Assembly: GCA_002409405.1 (NCBI GenBank) | Contig: DHNG01000014.1 | Span: 71,891 to 87,185 of the forward strand | DNA: 15,295 nucleotides | Direction: 5' to 3' | Source: Flavobacteriales bacterium UBA5422 | GTDB taxonomy: Bacteria > Bacteroidota > Bacteroidia > Flavobacteriales_D > Crocinitomicaceae | Shown here: positions 1 to 7,420 of the stretch, one piece after another | Layout of the letters: every line of letters begins with the position of its first letter | Numbering within the stretch: the first letter of the stretch is position 1 | The notes under the pieces: generated by a model | What the model was told of the DNA's origin: nothing | Databases searched by the model: none | What the model saw: only the letters and a program-made list of their open reading frames with translations | Made by a program: the position numbers and the translations under genes

Positions 1-288
1 CTTTATCGTCCGCAGTTGAGCGCTGAAAATTTTGCCGATAGGGATCATCAGAATCCCTATAACGAAAGCTATAACGTCGGTATTTTTATAGGGTTTGGTT
101 ATTCCGGGTACATCGGACATACAGGTGGCGACCCCGGAGTTGCATCCATGCTATTTTTTGATCCGAAAAGTAATATTGGTCGTATTTTGATACTAAACAC
201 GTCCTTTTCTGATCAGGTAGGAAACAATACATTCTATGGAATATGGGATAAACTGGAAAAGTATCAGGCTAAATTGCATTTCCCATAA
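1..288 (+). CDS. Serine hydrolase, class C beta-lactamase-like family (C-terminal fragment)
   Basis: This is the last 95 codons of a gene that starts left of the window; the frame is open from base 1 and ends at TAA 286-288. The piece shows a GHTGGDPG block at fragment residues 39-46, followed by alternating hydrophobic strands (SMLFFDP, RILILNT). In class C beta-lactamases and the related penicillin-binding and esterase-like proteins, this position holds the KTG or HxG motif on the strand lining the active site; here it reads HTG. The SxxK and YxN motifs would lie outside the window and cannot be checked. The family includes beta-lactamases, D-aminopeptidases and esterases, so the substrate is unknown. 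The gene converges on the LytTR response regulator, with 75 bases between their ends. Family assignment is fairly sure, function is not. Confidence 0.72.
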   Translation, partial: LYRPQLSAENFADRDHQNPYNESYNVGIFIGFGYSGYIGHTGGDPGVASMLFFDPKSNIGRILILNTSFSDQVGNNTFYGIWDKLEKYQAKLHFP

Positions 289-363
289 ATCATATCAACA
301 CAACTGAATTCTTCGGAGACAATCATTCAAAAAATACGGTAAGATTCTTGCGAAACAATACCA

Positions 364-1059
364 TTACTTCAGTAATTGATCCAGGTTGTTTTTGTACATT
401 TTTCCAATCGGAATAACCTGTTCATGTATAAAAATCCGGTTTCCTTCAATTCGTTTAATCTGTTCCGGAAAAACAGCAAACGACTTATGCACCTGTATTG
501 GTCCTGCCTGGGCCAGTAACTCCAGCAAGGTGGAAAATTTCTCACGGATAACAATCGTTTCAGTGCTGGTAACAACTTTTGTATAATTTCCGGTAGCTTC
601 GATGTAGCGCAACTCATCTGTCTGTAATTGGATGTATTGCTTATTGCTCTGAATAAACATCCGATTTGCCATTTTTCGGGATTCAGGCAGTATAGTATGC
701 GGAACAGCAGAAACGTGTAAGGCTTTGTGAATGGCCGTCAAGAAGCGTTCAAAGCTAAATGGTTTCAGTAAATAGTCGGCTACGTTGTATTCATAACTTT
801 CAAATGCAAATTCTTTGTGCGCAGTCGTTACAATTACTTTTGGTGAATTTCTCAAGGTTTTCAGAAATTCAAATCCCTTTAAAACAGGCATATTCAAATC
901 CAGGAATAGCAAATCTACGTCCTGTTTATTTAGAAATTCGAACGCTTCTATAGCATCATAACAGCTTTTCATCAACTGCATATCCGGAAGCAAATCACAG
1001 TATCCTTTGATAATGTCATGTGCAATATATTCATCATCAATAATCAGGTATTTAATCAT
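364..1059 (-). CDS. LytTR-family response regulator
   Basis: A 231-residue two-component response regulator, a normal length for the LytR/AlgR group. Residues 1-115 form a receiver domain. The acidic pocket is D8-D9, the phospho-acceptor is D54 in LFLDLNMP, the switch threonine lies in TTA at about 77-78, and the conserved lysine is K98 in LLKPF. Residues from about 133 to the end form a LytTR DNA-binding domain, with the typical YIEATGNYT and VHKSF stretches. It should bind promoter DNA when phosphorylated by the kinase encoded just upstream on the same strand. The start ATG (1057-1059) lies inside the end of the kinase gene with an 8-base overlap, so the two are almost certainly translated together. 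Its targets are not evident; the beta-lactamase-like gene and the metallophosphatase are only neighbours. Confidence 0.93.
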   Translation of the reverse strand: MIKYLIIDDEYIAHDIIKGYCDLLPDMQLMKSCYDAIEAFEFLNKQDVDLLFLDLNMPVLKGFEFLKTLRNSPKVIVTTAHKEFAFESYEYNVADYLLKPFSFERFLTAIHKALHVSAVPHTILPESRKMANRMFIQSNKQYIQLQTDELRYIEATGNYTKVVTSTETIVIREKFSTLLELLAQAGPIQVHKSFAVFPEQIKRIEGNRIFIHEQVIPIGKMYKNNLDQLLK

Positions 1060-1864
1060 AACGGTCTAAAGTTAATTGAACCTGATATACATTTTCAGTA
1101 GCTGAAACCCGTAAATCATGTCGATGCGGATACATTAATTCCAATCTTCTTTTCAGGTTTTTCAGTCCGATACCTGTTTCAGAATGCTGTTGTTTTTCAT
1201 AGTTATTTTCAATCGAAAAACAGATCTGCTTTCCGGAGGCTGTAAGATCAATTTTTATATAGGCATTTTCCCGCAAATTTTCGACTCCATGCTTAAATGC
1301 ATTTTCCAAAAGTATGATAAATAATAGCGGAACAACCTGTTGATTTGCATCCACAGCACTCCTGAGATCAACCTGTATGTTTTTATGATACCGCATTTTA
1401 TGAAGTTCTATATAACGGGTTAAAAAGTCGATCTCTTCCTGAAGATGAACCATCTCTCTTCCTCCATCATAAATACTGTACCGCATCAGATCCGATAGCT
1501 TCAAAATCAACGCTTGTGCCTTCGCCGGATCTTTCGCAACCAAACCATATAAATTGTTGAGCATGTTAAAAAAGAAGTGCGGATTTACCTGGCTTTGCAG
1601 CAGCATTAACTCCGCTTTCAGTGTTTCATTTTTCAATTTAGCCATGCGGACAAACTGTCTGCCCAGCCAAAAAAAGGCCAGTAAAAGTAGCAGCGCATAG
1701 TAACAAATGATCAGTGTCACCACATTTGAATGGTAATTTTCGAGAAAAGTAACAGATGTCTCCCTCGTAAAAATAATTTCGTAAGTGAGTACCAGGACCG
1801 GCACGAGAACCGTTGCCAGAAGTATGATCACACTATATTTCCTGTTTCGACCGGGAAATGCCAT
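1052..1864 (-). CDS. LytS-type sensor histidine kinase (His_kinase family)
   Basis: A 270-residue membrane histidine kinase of the LytS/YehU class. Two hydrophobic helices lie at about residues 11-32 and 48-68, leaving only about 15 residues between them, so there is no room for a separate extracytoplasmic sensor domain. The His_kinase motif begins QSQVNPHFFFNMLNNL, with H96 the likely phosphorylated residue. The ATPase part carries the N box with N188 (LLENAFKHG) and a G box (TGIGLKNLKRRL) at about 230-241. It should phosphorylate the overlapping LytTR regulator. The start ATG (1862-1864) was chosen because it gives a short charged N-terminus directly before the first helix. The signal sensed is unknown; it probably acts within or at the membrane, or through a partner protein. 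Confidence 0.93.
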   Translation of the reverse strand: MAFPGRNRKYSVIILLATVLVPVLVLTYEIIFTRETSVTFLENYHSNVVTLIICYYALLLLLAFFWLGRQFVRMAKLKNETLKAELMLLQSQVNPHFFFNMLNNLYGLVAKDPAKAQALILKLSDLMRYSIYDGGREMVHLQEEIDFLTRYIELHKMRYHKNIQVDLRSAVDANQQVVPLLFIILLENAFKHGVENLRENAYIKIDLTASGKQICFSIENNYEKQQHSETGIGLKNLKRRLELMYPHRHDLRVSATENVYQVQLTLDRYD

Positions 1865-2028
1865 AGTGCAATATTACAATTATATGTATGGTTCTCCAAA
1901 AGACTTGATGAACACCTCACAAAGAAGTTTGAAACATCTATAAAAGTTGATGAACGTACCTTGCGGATATTCGGATACAGTTTATCCGCTCCCGGCAATC
2001 ATTCATCACAATTATTTTTTCAATAACA

Positions 2029-2039
2029 ATTTGACAAAT
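2029..2039. repeat. 11-base palindrome next to the putative -7 element
   Basis: ATTTG and CAAAT arms around a single A, touching the TATGTTTG box. It is short and AT-rich, so chance is possible, but its position in the spacer between the divergent kinase and phosphatase genes would suit an operator. Confidence 0.3.
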
Positions 2040-2046
2040 ATGTTTG
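2039..2046 (+). promoter_or_regulatory. Putative promoter -7 element (TATGTTTG)
   Basis: Exact match to the Bacteroidota -7 consensus TAnnTTTG, 24 bases before the metallophosphatase ATG. No clear TTG -33 element is seen at the usual distance; that region is T-rich. An 11-base palindrome (ATTTG-A-CAAAT, 2029-2039) ends on its first base. Confidence 0.42.
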
Positions 2047-2070
2047 GAAGCATTAAAAAAAGAAACGAAC

Positions 2071-3243
2071 ATGAAAAAGCGAATTGTAAGGTACATCAAA
2101 CACGTTGTTGTAACATTTGTACTACTCGGAACGTTTGGAATCGGATTCGGGCTATACCACGGAGCAAGTTTGAATTATTCTGAAAACCCCATAATGATGA
2201 ATTGGGACAAAGACGGACCCTACGTCTTTTTTAACAATGACCGTACTTTGACGGTCAATTACATTCGTGGAAATCAAGAAGATGGTTTTTACCTGGAACG
2301 AGAAGCGTACAACACGACTGCCACAATCCCCGTACGTTGTCATTTTCCGCTGGATCATACAAATTTTGAATTGAACATCAATACAGCTATTGATATTCCA
2401 AAAAGTACATACAATGACAATCAAAAAATCATCGCCATTTCTGATATTGAAAGTAATTTTAAAACATTTCGGGATTTTCTGGTTCACAATAAAGTAATTG
2501 ACAAACAACTGAACTGGATATTTGGAAATGGGCATTTGGTGTTACTTGGCGATTTTGTGGACCGAGGATTCTCAACAACACAAGTGCTCTGGTTTATTTA
2601 TAAACTGGAGCAGGATGCAAAGCGAAAAGGAGGAACCGTTCATTTCATTTTGGGAAATCACGAAGTAAAGAATCTACAGGGAAATTTTGAATCTACCTCT
2701 CCTAAATACGTTCATGTTTCAGCAATTTTAGGGAAACAACAAACCGAACTTTACAGTCAGCATTCATTTCTTGGACAATGGATAACCAGTAAAAATACAA
2801 TTGAATTGATCAACGGGATATTATTTACTCACGGAGGCATTCACCCGGAAATAGCACAATATGACCTAACGCTGGATGAAGTGAACCAGATCGTCCGCGC
2901 CAATTATTACATGCCTTACTACCCGAAAAAGGAACGCACTATTGAGCAATTGCTGATTTCTTCACACAGAGGTATTGCCTGGTACAGGGGGTATTTCAGA
3001 GAAGACCTGACACAAGAGGAAGTCGCACGTGGTTTGAAAATGTTCGGAGCAAAAATGATTGTCGTAGGGCATACATTGCAATCCCGCATAAAGAAATATT
3101 ACAATGGAAAAGTAATCGGTATCGACGTAAAACATCCGAAAGATTACTCGAAAAGTTTTCCAAATTATTTGTCAGAAGGGTTACTGATTGAAAATGAGAA
3201 ACACTACCGGCTATTCCATGACGGAGAAAAAAAAGAAATCTGA
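2071..3243 (+). CDS. Membrane-anchored metallophosphoesterase (PPP-like)
   Basis: A 390-residue calcineurin-like metallophosphoesterase. One hydrophobic helix (about residues 11-28) after a basic start (MKKRIVRYIK) should anchor it in the inner membrane with the catalytic domain outside, or act as an uncleaved signal. Metal-site motifs are in order: AISDIESNF (D125, E127), GDFVDRG (160-166), GNHE (195-198), THGGIHP (253-259) and VVGHT (332-335). The second, third and later motifs match PPP-type protein phosphatases, but motif I reads DIE where most members have DxH. About 110 residues between the helix and motif I match nothing I recognise. The ATG at 2071 was preferred to an in-frame TTG at 2044 because it begins a normal signal-anchor and follows an A-rich leader. 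The substrate could be a phosphoprotein or a small phosphoester; this is unresolved. Confidence 0.85.
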   Translation: MKKRIVRYIKHVVVTFVLLGTFGIGFGLYHGASLNYSENPIMMNWDKDGPYVFFNNDRTLTVNYIRGNQEDGFYLEREAYNTTATIPVRCHFPLDHTNFELNINTAIDIPKSTYNDNQKIIAISDIESNFKTFRDFLVHNKVIDKQLNWIFGNGHLVLLGDFVDRGFSTTQVLWFIYKLEQDAKRKGGTVHFILGNHEVKNLQGNFESTSPKYVHVSAILGKQQTELYSQHSFLGQWITSKNTIELINGILFTHGGIHPEIAQYDLTLDEVNQIVRANYYMPYYPKKERTIEQLLISSHRGIAWYRGYFREDLTQEEVARGLKMFGAKMIVVGHTLQSRIKKYYNGKVIGIDVKHPKDYSKSFPNYLSEGLLIENEKHYRLFHDGEKKEI

Positions 3244-3431
3244 AACATACCGGAATTATTGGAATCAATAACAGAATCATTCCAGGCAGTCGGTTCCTCG
3301 AATTGTCTGACCATAATTTATACTTCGATCCTGCAAACATTAAACAAAAACATCGATCAGTATATCCGAAAAATTGAATAGTTTTAACCTGAAAATCGTT
3401 CACGTCACTTCCATCGAATAAAAAAAGTAAA

Positions 3432-4178
3432 ATGAAGTTAAAATTACTGGCTACAATCGCATTAATCCTCTTCTTCGGTCTGTTTTCTTTTTCCCAAAAT
3501 AATGTAAAAGACTTATTGGAGAAAGCACATCTGGCCCGTCAGGAAATGAATGTGGAAGAAGCTATTGAGCTATATACAAAAGTGATCGAATCAGATCCGA
3601 CAAACATAGATGCTTATTATTACAGAGGGTGGATTCAATCCGTGTTTAATGCAACAACCAGCATTGAGGACTTTTTAAAAGTACTCGAATTAGATTCCTT
3701 GCATGAAGGAGCACTGCATAGTGCGGCATACTATTATTCGTTCACCGGCAATGATGAAAAAGCGGATTACTACTTAGAAAAAGCACTCAATGTAAATCCG
3801 CAAAGCACAAGCAATCTTTTTCTACAAATGGAACGTGAAATCCGAAAGGAAAATTACGAAAAGGCTTTGATGATTTGCAATCAACTATTACCTCAACAGG
3901 ATGAGTCATCCATTTGGTCAACCTTATTAGAACGTGGACGCATTTATTTTCTTACGGGAAAAAATCAAGAGGCAATTTCAGATTTTGAAACGTGCTTCAA
4001 TGACCATGCTTATGGCATGTACAGTTCACAAAACTTTGAAATGTGCGGAGATGCCTATGAAAAAATTGGAGAATTGGAACAGGCGTGTGAAAAATGGGGT
4101 TGGGCAATCAACCATTTTGATGTAGACGTACCTTCGGAAACGGCCATTCAAAAAGTGGAGAGCAAATGCAAGAAGTAA
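3432..4178 (+). CDS. Exported tetratricopeptide-repeat protein
   Basis: A 248-residue protein with an N-terminal signal peptide (residues 1-21, ending FSFSQ) and then helical TPR units. Clear ones lie at about 26-58 (EEAIELYTKVIESDPTN), 60-92 and 94-126 (DEKADYYLEKALNVNPQS). More degenerate ones follow at about 137-155, 165-190 (NQEAISDFETCF) and 203-228 (LEQACEKWGWA). The spacing of A, Y, G and P residues fits the 34-residue TPR pattern. Such proteins are protein-protein scaffolds in the periplasm or outer envelope; no enzymatic domain is present. Its partner is not visible. It lies 188 bases after the metallophosphatase in the same direction, with no strong terminator between them, and 82 bases before the threonine-aldolase-family gene. 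The start is the only ATG that gives a signal peptide. Confidence 0.85.
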   Translation: MKLKLLATIALILFFGLFSFSQNNVKDLLEKAHLARQEMNVEEAIELYTKVIESDPTNIDAYYYRGWIQSVFNATTSIEDFLKVLELDSLHEGALHSAAYYYSFTGNDEKADYYLEKALNVNPQSTSNLFLQMEREIRKENYEKALMICNQLLPQQDESSIWSTLLERGRIYFLTGKNQEAISDFETCFNDHAYGMYSSQNFEMCGDAYEKIGELEQACEKWGWAINHFDVDVPSETAIQKVESKCKK

Positions 4179-4260
4179 CCGCTTATACGATTACCTTAGC
4201 CTGTGTGAAACCGATTTTGCTTTGTGTATAATTAATTGAATGCTTTTAAGAACAACCGCC

Positions 4261-5292
4261 ATGTACAATTTCAAAAATGATTATTCCGAAGGGGCGCATC
4301 CCAACATTCTCAATAAATTGGTAGAAACCAACCTGCTTCAGCAATCCGGTTACGGAGAAGACGCCTACTCCATTGCTGCCAAAGAACGGTTAAAACAACA
4401 GTTGAACAATCCCGAAGCTGCCATTTACTTCGTTTCAGGTGGCACGCAAACCAATTTACTGGTCATTTCGACCTTATTGAACCTACACGAAGCAGTCATC
4501 AGTGCAGAGACAGGGCATATTTTTGTACATGAAACGGGTGCCATCGAAGCGGTTGGTCACCGGGTAATCACCGTTACTACCACTGACGGAAAATTATCTC
4601 CGCCAGCGATTCAAACAGTATTAACCGATTATTCATTGCGTCCGCACGTAGTAAAACCGAAGCTGGTATACATCTCTAATTCAACCGAAATCGGTACCAT
4701 TTACAGTAAAAAGGAATTACAAGAACTATCTGCTTGTTGCAAAGCAAACCAATTGATCCTGTTTATGGATGGAGCCCGCTTAGGGCACGCATTAACGGCA
4801 GAAAACAATGACCTGACACTGGCAGATCTGTCTAAATGGACAGACGTATTTTACATCGGCGGAACAAAAAACGGAGCATTGCTGGGCGAGGCCATTGTAT
4901 TTAACTCTCCCGATTTAGCTCCTGAATTTGATTATGTATTGAAGCAAAAAGGAGCGTTGTTGGCAAAAGGCAGGGTATTGGGAATTCAGTTTCTCGAATT
5001 GTTCAAAGACAATTTGTACTTCGACCTTGCAAAACACGCCAACAGGATGGCCGGGAAGATTGCAACAGCAATTCAAGAAAACGGTTATTCATTTTTAACT
5101 CCTCCTGTAACCAACCAGCTCTTCCCTATTTTGCCTCAATCGCTCATCGAACAACTCAGCGAAAAGTATGTATTTTACGAATGGAAAGTAATGGATGACC
5201 AACATTCAGTAGTCCGGCTGATTACCTCCTGGGCTACGGATGAACACATGGTCGATGAATTGATCCATGATTTAAACGCATGGCATCAGTAG
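4261..5292 (+). CDS. Threonine-aldolase-family PLP enzyme (beta-eliminating lyase fold)
   Basis: A 343-residue fold-type I PLP enzyme of the low-specificity threonine aldolase group. These usually split L-threonine or allo-threonine into glycine and acetaldehyde in the cytoplasm. Visible signatures are NDYSEGAHP near the N-terminus (6-14), the phosphate-binding SGGTQTN (59-65), HIFVHETGAIE (86-96) with a histidine expected to stack on the PLP ring, the PLP-pairing aspartate D170 in FMDGARLGHAL, and the Schiff-base lysine K203 in GGTKNGALLGE. An arginine in VVRLITSW (319) is placed to bind the substrate carboxylate. Length is normal for the family. The ATG at 4261 was chosen over the in-frame ATG at 4240 because the family starts with a short M-x-F-K-N-D-Y-S-E-G segment. 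Exact substrate is inferred; other amino-acid lyases share the fold. Confidence 0.88.
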   Translation: MYNFKNDYSEGAHPNILNKLVETNLLQQSGYGEDAYSIAAKERLKQQLNNPEAAIYFVSGGTQTNLLVISTLLNLHEAVISAETGHIFVHETGAIEAVGHRVITVTTTDGKLSPPAIQTVLTDYSLRPHVVKPKLVYISNSTEIGTIYSKKELQELSACCKANQLILFMDGARLGHALTAENNDLTLADLSKWTDVFYIGGTKNGALLGEAIVFNSPDLAPEFDYVLKQKGALLAKGRVLGIQFLELFKDNLYFDLAKHANRMAGKIATAIQENGYSFLTPPVTNQLFPILPQSLIEQLSEKYVFYEWKVMDDQHSVVRLITSWATDEHMVDELIHDLNAWHQ

Positions 5293-5394
5293 ATCGGGAA
5301 AAGTCGTTGTGAAATTCAGTAAAAAGAGTGTATTCGTCAGACGGTAAATCTATTGACTTTCTGCACCTTCTCTTTTTTATTTCAAAAAATCGTT

Positions 5395-5402
5395 TATTTT
5401 TG
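5395..5402 (+). promoter_or_regulatory. Putative promoter -7 element (TATTTTTG)
   Basis: Exact TAnnTTTG match in the 230-base gap before the SDR gene, on the same strand, 120 bases before its ATG. It would leave a long leader that includes the 18-base inverted repeat at 5456-5473. No convincing -33 TTG lies at normal spacing. Confidence 0.38.
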
Positions 5403-5455
5403 GATAGAAAACGATGATACAACCGATCACCTGTAAAAAGTGTACAACAACCCTG

Positions 5456-5473
5456 AATTTGTATTAACAAATT
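5456..5473. repeat. 18-base inverted repeat upstream of the SDR gene (candidate operator)
   Basis: Perfect 7-base arms AATTTGT and ACAAATT around ATTA, ending 49 bases before the SDR start. It could be a regulator binding site or a small hairpin in the leader. It is the only perfect arm pair of this size noticed in this gap; the rest of 5293-5522 shows no gene. Confidence 0.4.
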
Positions 5474-5522
5474 AGTATTCTTTCAACGGACATTTGCAAC
5501 ATCATCTTAAAAACAGGAAAAA

Positions 5523-6341
5523 ATGAAAAAAGTAATTGTAATTACAGGTGCAAGTTCAGGAATGGGAAAAGAAGCCGCAAAACTACTCATCAATCAGGGA
5601 CACTCCGTTTATGCATTGGCAAGACGCATGGAAGAAATGCAAGACCTCCAACAACTTGGCGGGCACCCCATGCAACTGGATATCACACATGAAGATAACG
5701 TCCGGCAAGTCGTGGAGACCATTGTTCAGCGGGAAGGAAAAATCGACGTATTGATTAACAATGCAGGTTATGGTTCCTACGGTGCTGTTGAAGATGTTTC
5801 CATTGAGGAAGCGAAACGCCAGTTTGAAGTGAACCTGTTTGGGTTGGCCCGGATTACACAAGCCGTGCTGCCAATTATGCGGAAAAACAAATCGGGACGG
5901 ATTGTCAACATCTCTTCCATCGGGGGGAAAATCTATACCCCATTCGGTGCCTGGTATCATGCCACCAAACACGCATTGGAAGGTTGGTCTGACTGCTTAC
6001 GGATTGAAACAAAACCATTTGGAATTGATGTCGTTATTGTAGAACCGGGTGGTGTATTGACTCCCTGGGGAACGATCGCTGCTGAAAACCTGAAAAAAAC
6101 AGCCGAAAATAGTGCTTATAAGACACGCGTCAACAAAACAGCTGACTACTTGGCAAAAATGTATACAGAAGGTAAAAATCTGTCCGATCCGGCATCTGTT
6201 GCCGCCAAGATCGTCAAAGCAAGTATTGTTCGAAAGCCCCGGACACGTTACGCAACCGGATATATGGCAAAACCGGTTTTATTTATCCGGAGATGGGTCA
6301 GCGACAGAATGTTTGACCGAATTATTTCACTTCTTGGATAA
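5523..6341 (+). CDS. Short-chain dehydrogenase/reductase (SDR) oxidoreductase
   Basis: A 272-residue classical SDR, a cytoplasmic NAD(P)-dependent oxidoreductase with a Rossmann fold. The cofactor loop TGASSGMG is at 8-15, NNAG at 79-82, an asparagine in VNLFG at 104, the catalytic serine in NISSIGG (131-132), and Y145-x3-K149 in YHATK. Arginines at 34-35 after the second strand (ALARR) suggest a preference for NADPH. The substrate is not determinable; the C-terminus (about 200-272, ending in a basic, aromatic helix) is longer than in minimal SDRs. An AGGA sequence 5-9 bases before the ATG could act as a ribosome binding site. An AraC-type regulator starts 7 bases after the stop, so the two are likely one transcript, and the regulator probably controls this gene. 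Confidence 0.93.
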   Translation: MKKVIVITGASSGMGKEAAKLLINQGHSVYALARRMEEMQDLQQLGGHPMQLDITHEDNVRQVVETIVQREGKIDVLINNAGYGSYGAVEDVSIEEAKRQFEVNLFGLARITQAVLPIMRKNKSGRIVNISSIGGKIYTPFGAWYHATKHALEGWSDCLRIETKPFGIDVVIVEPGGVLTPWGTIAAENLKKTAENSAYKTRVNKTADYLAKMYTEGKNLSDPASVAAKIVKASIVRKPRTRYATGYMAKPVLFIRRWVSDRMFDRIISLLG

Positions 6342-6348
6342 AAGTGCT

Positions 6349-7257
6349 ATGAAACCAGTTATCCGCATTCAAAGCATCAGTGATATCGGGAAGTTTGATC
6401 CCGCTATCCGGATTATGCACCCACTTGTCGCAATTGTTGATTTCAGTAAAATTGATGAAGCATTGGAAGAAGGTACCCGTATCAGTTGCGACTTTTACAC
6501 CATCATGTTTAAAAATTATTGTGTCAACACCTTGCGTTACGGTCGACAAACCTACGATTTCCAGGAAGGAAGCCTGATCTGTATCGCTCCCAATCAAGTG
6601 GTGACGATGGACAGTGAAATTGAAAAGAAAGAAGACATGATCGGTTGGGGGCTGTTTTTTCATCCGGATTTACTGCGCGGAACTTCATTGGCGAATAAAA
6701 TGAATGCCTATACGTTCTTTGCCTATGAAACTTCTGAAGCGTTGCATTTATCAGACAAGGAAAAACAAACACTGTATGACTGCGTTCAAAAGATCCAGCA
6801 GGAATTGCACGAAAACATCGACGATTATAGTCAGTCGCTGATCGTTTCCAACATTGAACTGCTGCTGAATTATTGTACCCGGTACTACGGACGGCAATTT
6901 ATTACCCGCAAAAACAGTAATTCGGGAACAGTAGCACAGATTGAACAACTGTTAAGACAGTATTTCCAGGCTGACAAAGCACAGCACGAAGGATTGCCAA
7001 CGGTAAAACACCTGGCAGATCAGGTTCATTTATCCCCTAATTACTTAAGTGATTTATTGAAAAAAGAAACAGGGATGAATGCACAGGATCACATTCACTA
7101 TCATGTCATTGAAGCAGCCAAAAATTTGTTATTGAATTCAGATAAAACCGTTGGTGAACTCTCTTTTTCATTGGGTTTTGAATACCCGCAATATTTTTCC
7201 CGGTTGTTTAAATCCAAAACAGGAATGACACCGCTCGAATACCGGAATTTGAATTAA
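6349..7257 (+). CDS. AraC-family transcriptional regulator (linked to the SDR gene)
   Basis: A 302-residue regulator. The N-terminal part (about 1-185) holds a cupin-like ligand or effector region, with a strand-rich core around 47-108 (YDFQEGSLICIAPNQV, GWGLFFHPDLL). The C-terminal part carries the two helix-turn-helix units of AraC proteins: about 218-242 (TVKHLADQVHLSPNYLSDLLKKETG) shown here by its key residues A223, S229, L233 and F/L contacts, and about 267-299, with GFEYPQYFSRLFK and the closing TGMTPLEYR. The frame stays open upstream into the SDR gene, but the first ATG that fits, at 6349, lies 7 bases past the SDR stop, and the upstream codons do not resemble an AraC N-terminus. It probably controls the SDR gene; an 11-base direct repeat follows its stop. 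Confidence 0.92.
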   Translation: MKPVIRIQSISDIGKFDPAIRIMHPLVAIVDFSKIDEALEEGTRISCDFYTIMFKNYCVNTLRYGRQTYDFQEGSLICIAPNQVVTMDSEIEKKEDMIGWGLFFHPDLLRGTSLANKMNAYTFFAYETSEALHLSDKEKQTLYDCVQKIQQELHENIDDYSQSLIVSNIELLLNYCTRYYGRQFITRKNSNSGTVAQIEQLLRQYFQADKAQHEGLPTVKHLADQVHLSPNYLSDLLKKETGMNAQDHIHYHVIEAAKNLLLNSDKTVGELSFSLGFEYPQYFSRLFKSKTGMTPLEYRNLN

Positions 7258-7272
7258 GGGATCAATAGAAGT

Positions 7273-7298
7273 TCTTCAACAAAAAGATCTTCAACAAA
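7273..7298. repeat. Direct repeat TCTTCAACAAA x2, candidate AraC-type site
   Basis: Two perfect 11-base copies at 7273-7283 and 7288-7298, 15 bases apart start to start. They sit 16 bases after the AraC stop and about 40 bases before a putative -7 element. AraC proteins often bind direct repeats; a link to this regulator is inferred. Confidence 0.45.
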
Positions 7299-7336
7299 TA
7301 TGAAACAGAGAATAGACAATTATTCAACCTCTTTTG

Positions 7337-7344
7337 TATTTTTG
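7337..7344 (+). promoter_or_regulatory. Putative promoter -7 element (TATTTTTG)
   Basis: Exact TAnnTTTG match 76 bases before the first gene of the five-gene run at 7421-11030. No clear TTG -33 box lies at normal spacing. The direct repeat at 7273-7298 lies upstream of it, where an activator could bind. Confidence 0.42.
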
Positions 7345-7420
7345 AAAGAAAAGATTAGGAATACAGATGTAAATGCATGGAATTTATGTTTTCCATGGCT
7401 GTAGTACAAATTTAAAAATC

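Noticed and set aside
363..376. Short palindrome ATTAC-TTCA-GTAAT at the end of the response-regulator gene
   Set aside because: Five-base AT-rich arms lying mostly in coding sequence; no terminator tail on either strand.
3256..3271. Hairpin TTATTG-GAAT-CAATAA after the metallophosphatase gene
   Set aside because: Only a 6-base AT-rich stem and no T tract; too weak to call a terminator.
6112..6348. The AraC frame is open 79 codons upstream, inside the SDR gene
   Set aside because: The upstream codons do not resemble an AraC N-terminus and overlap a strongly supported SDR; the ATG at 6349 fits the gene order.
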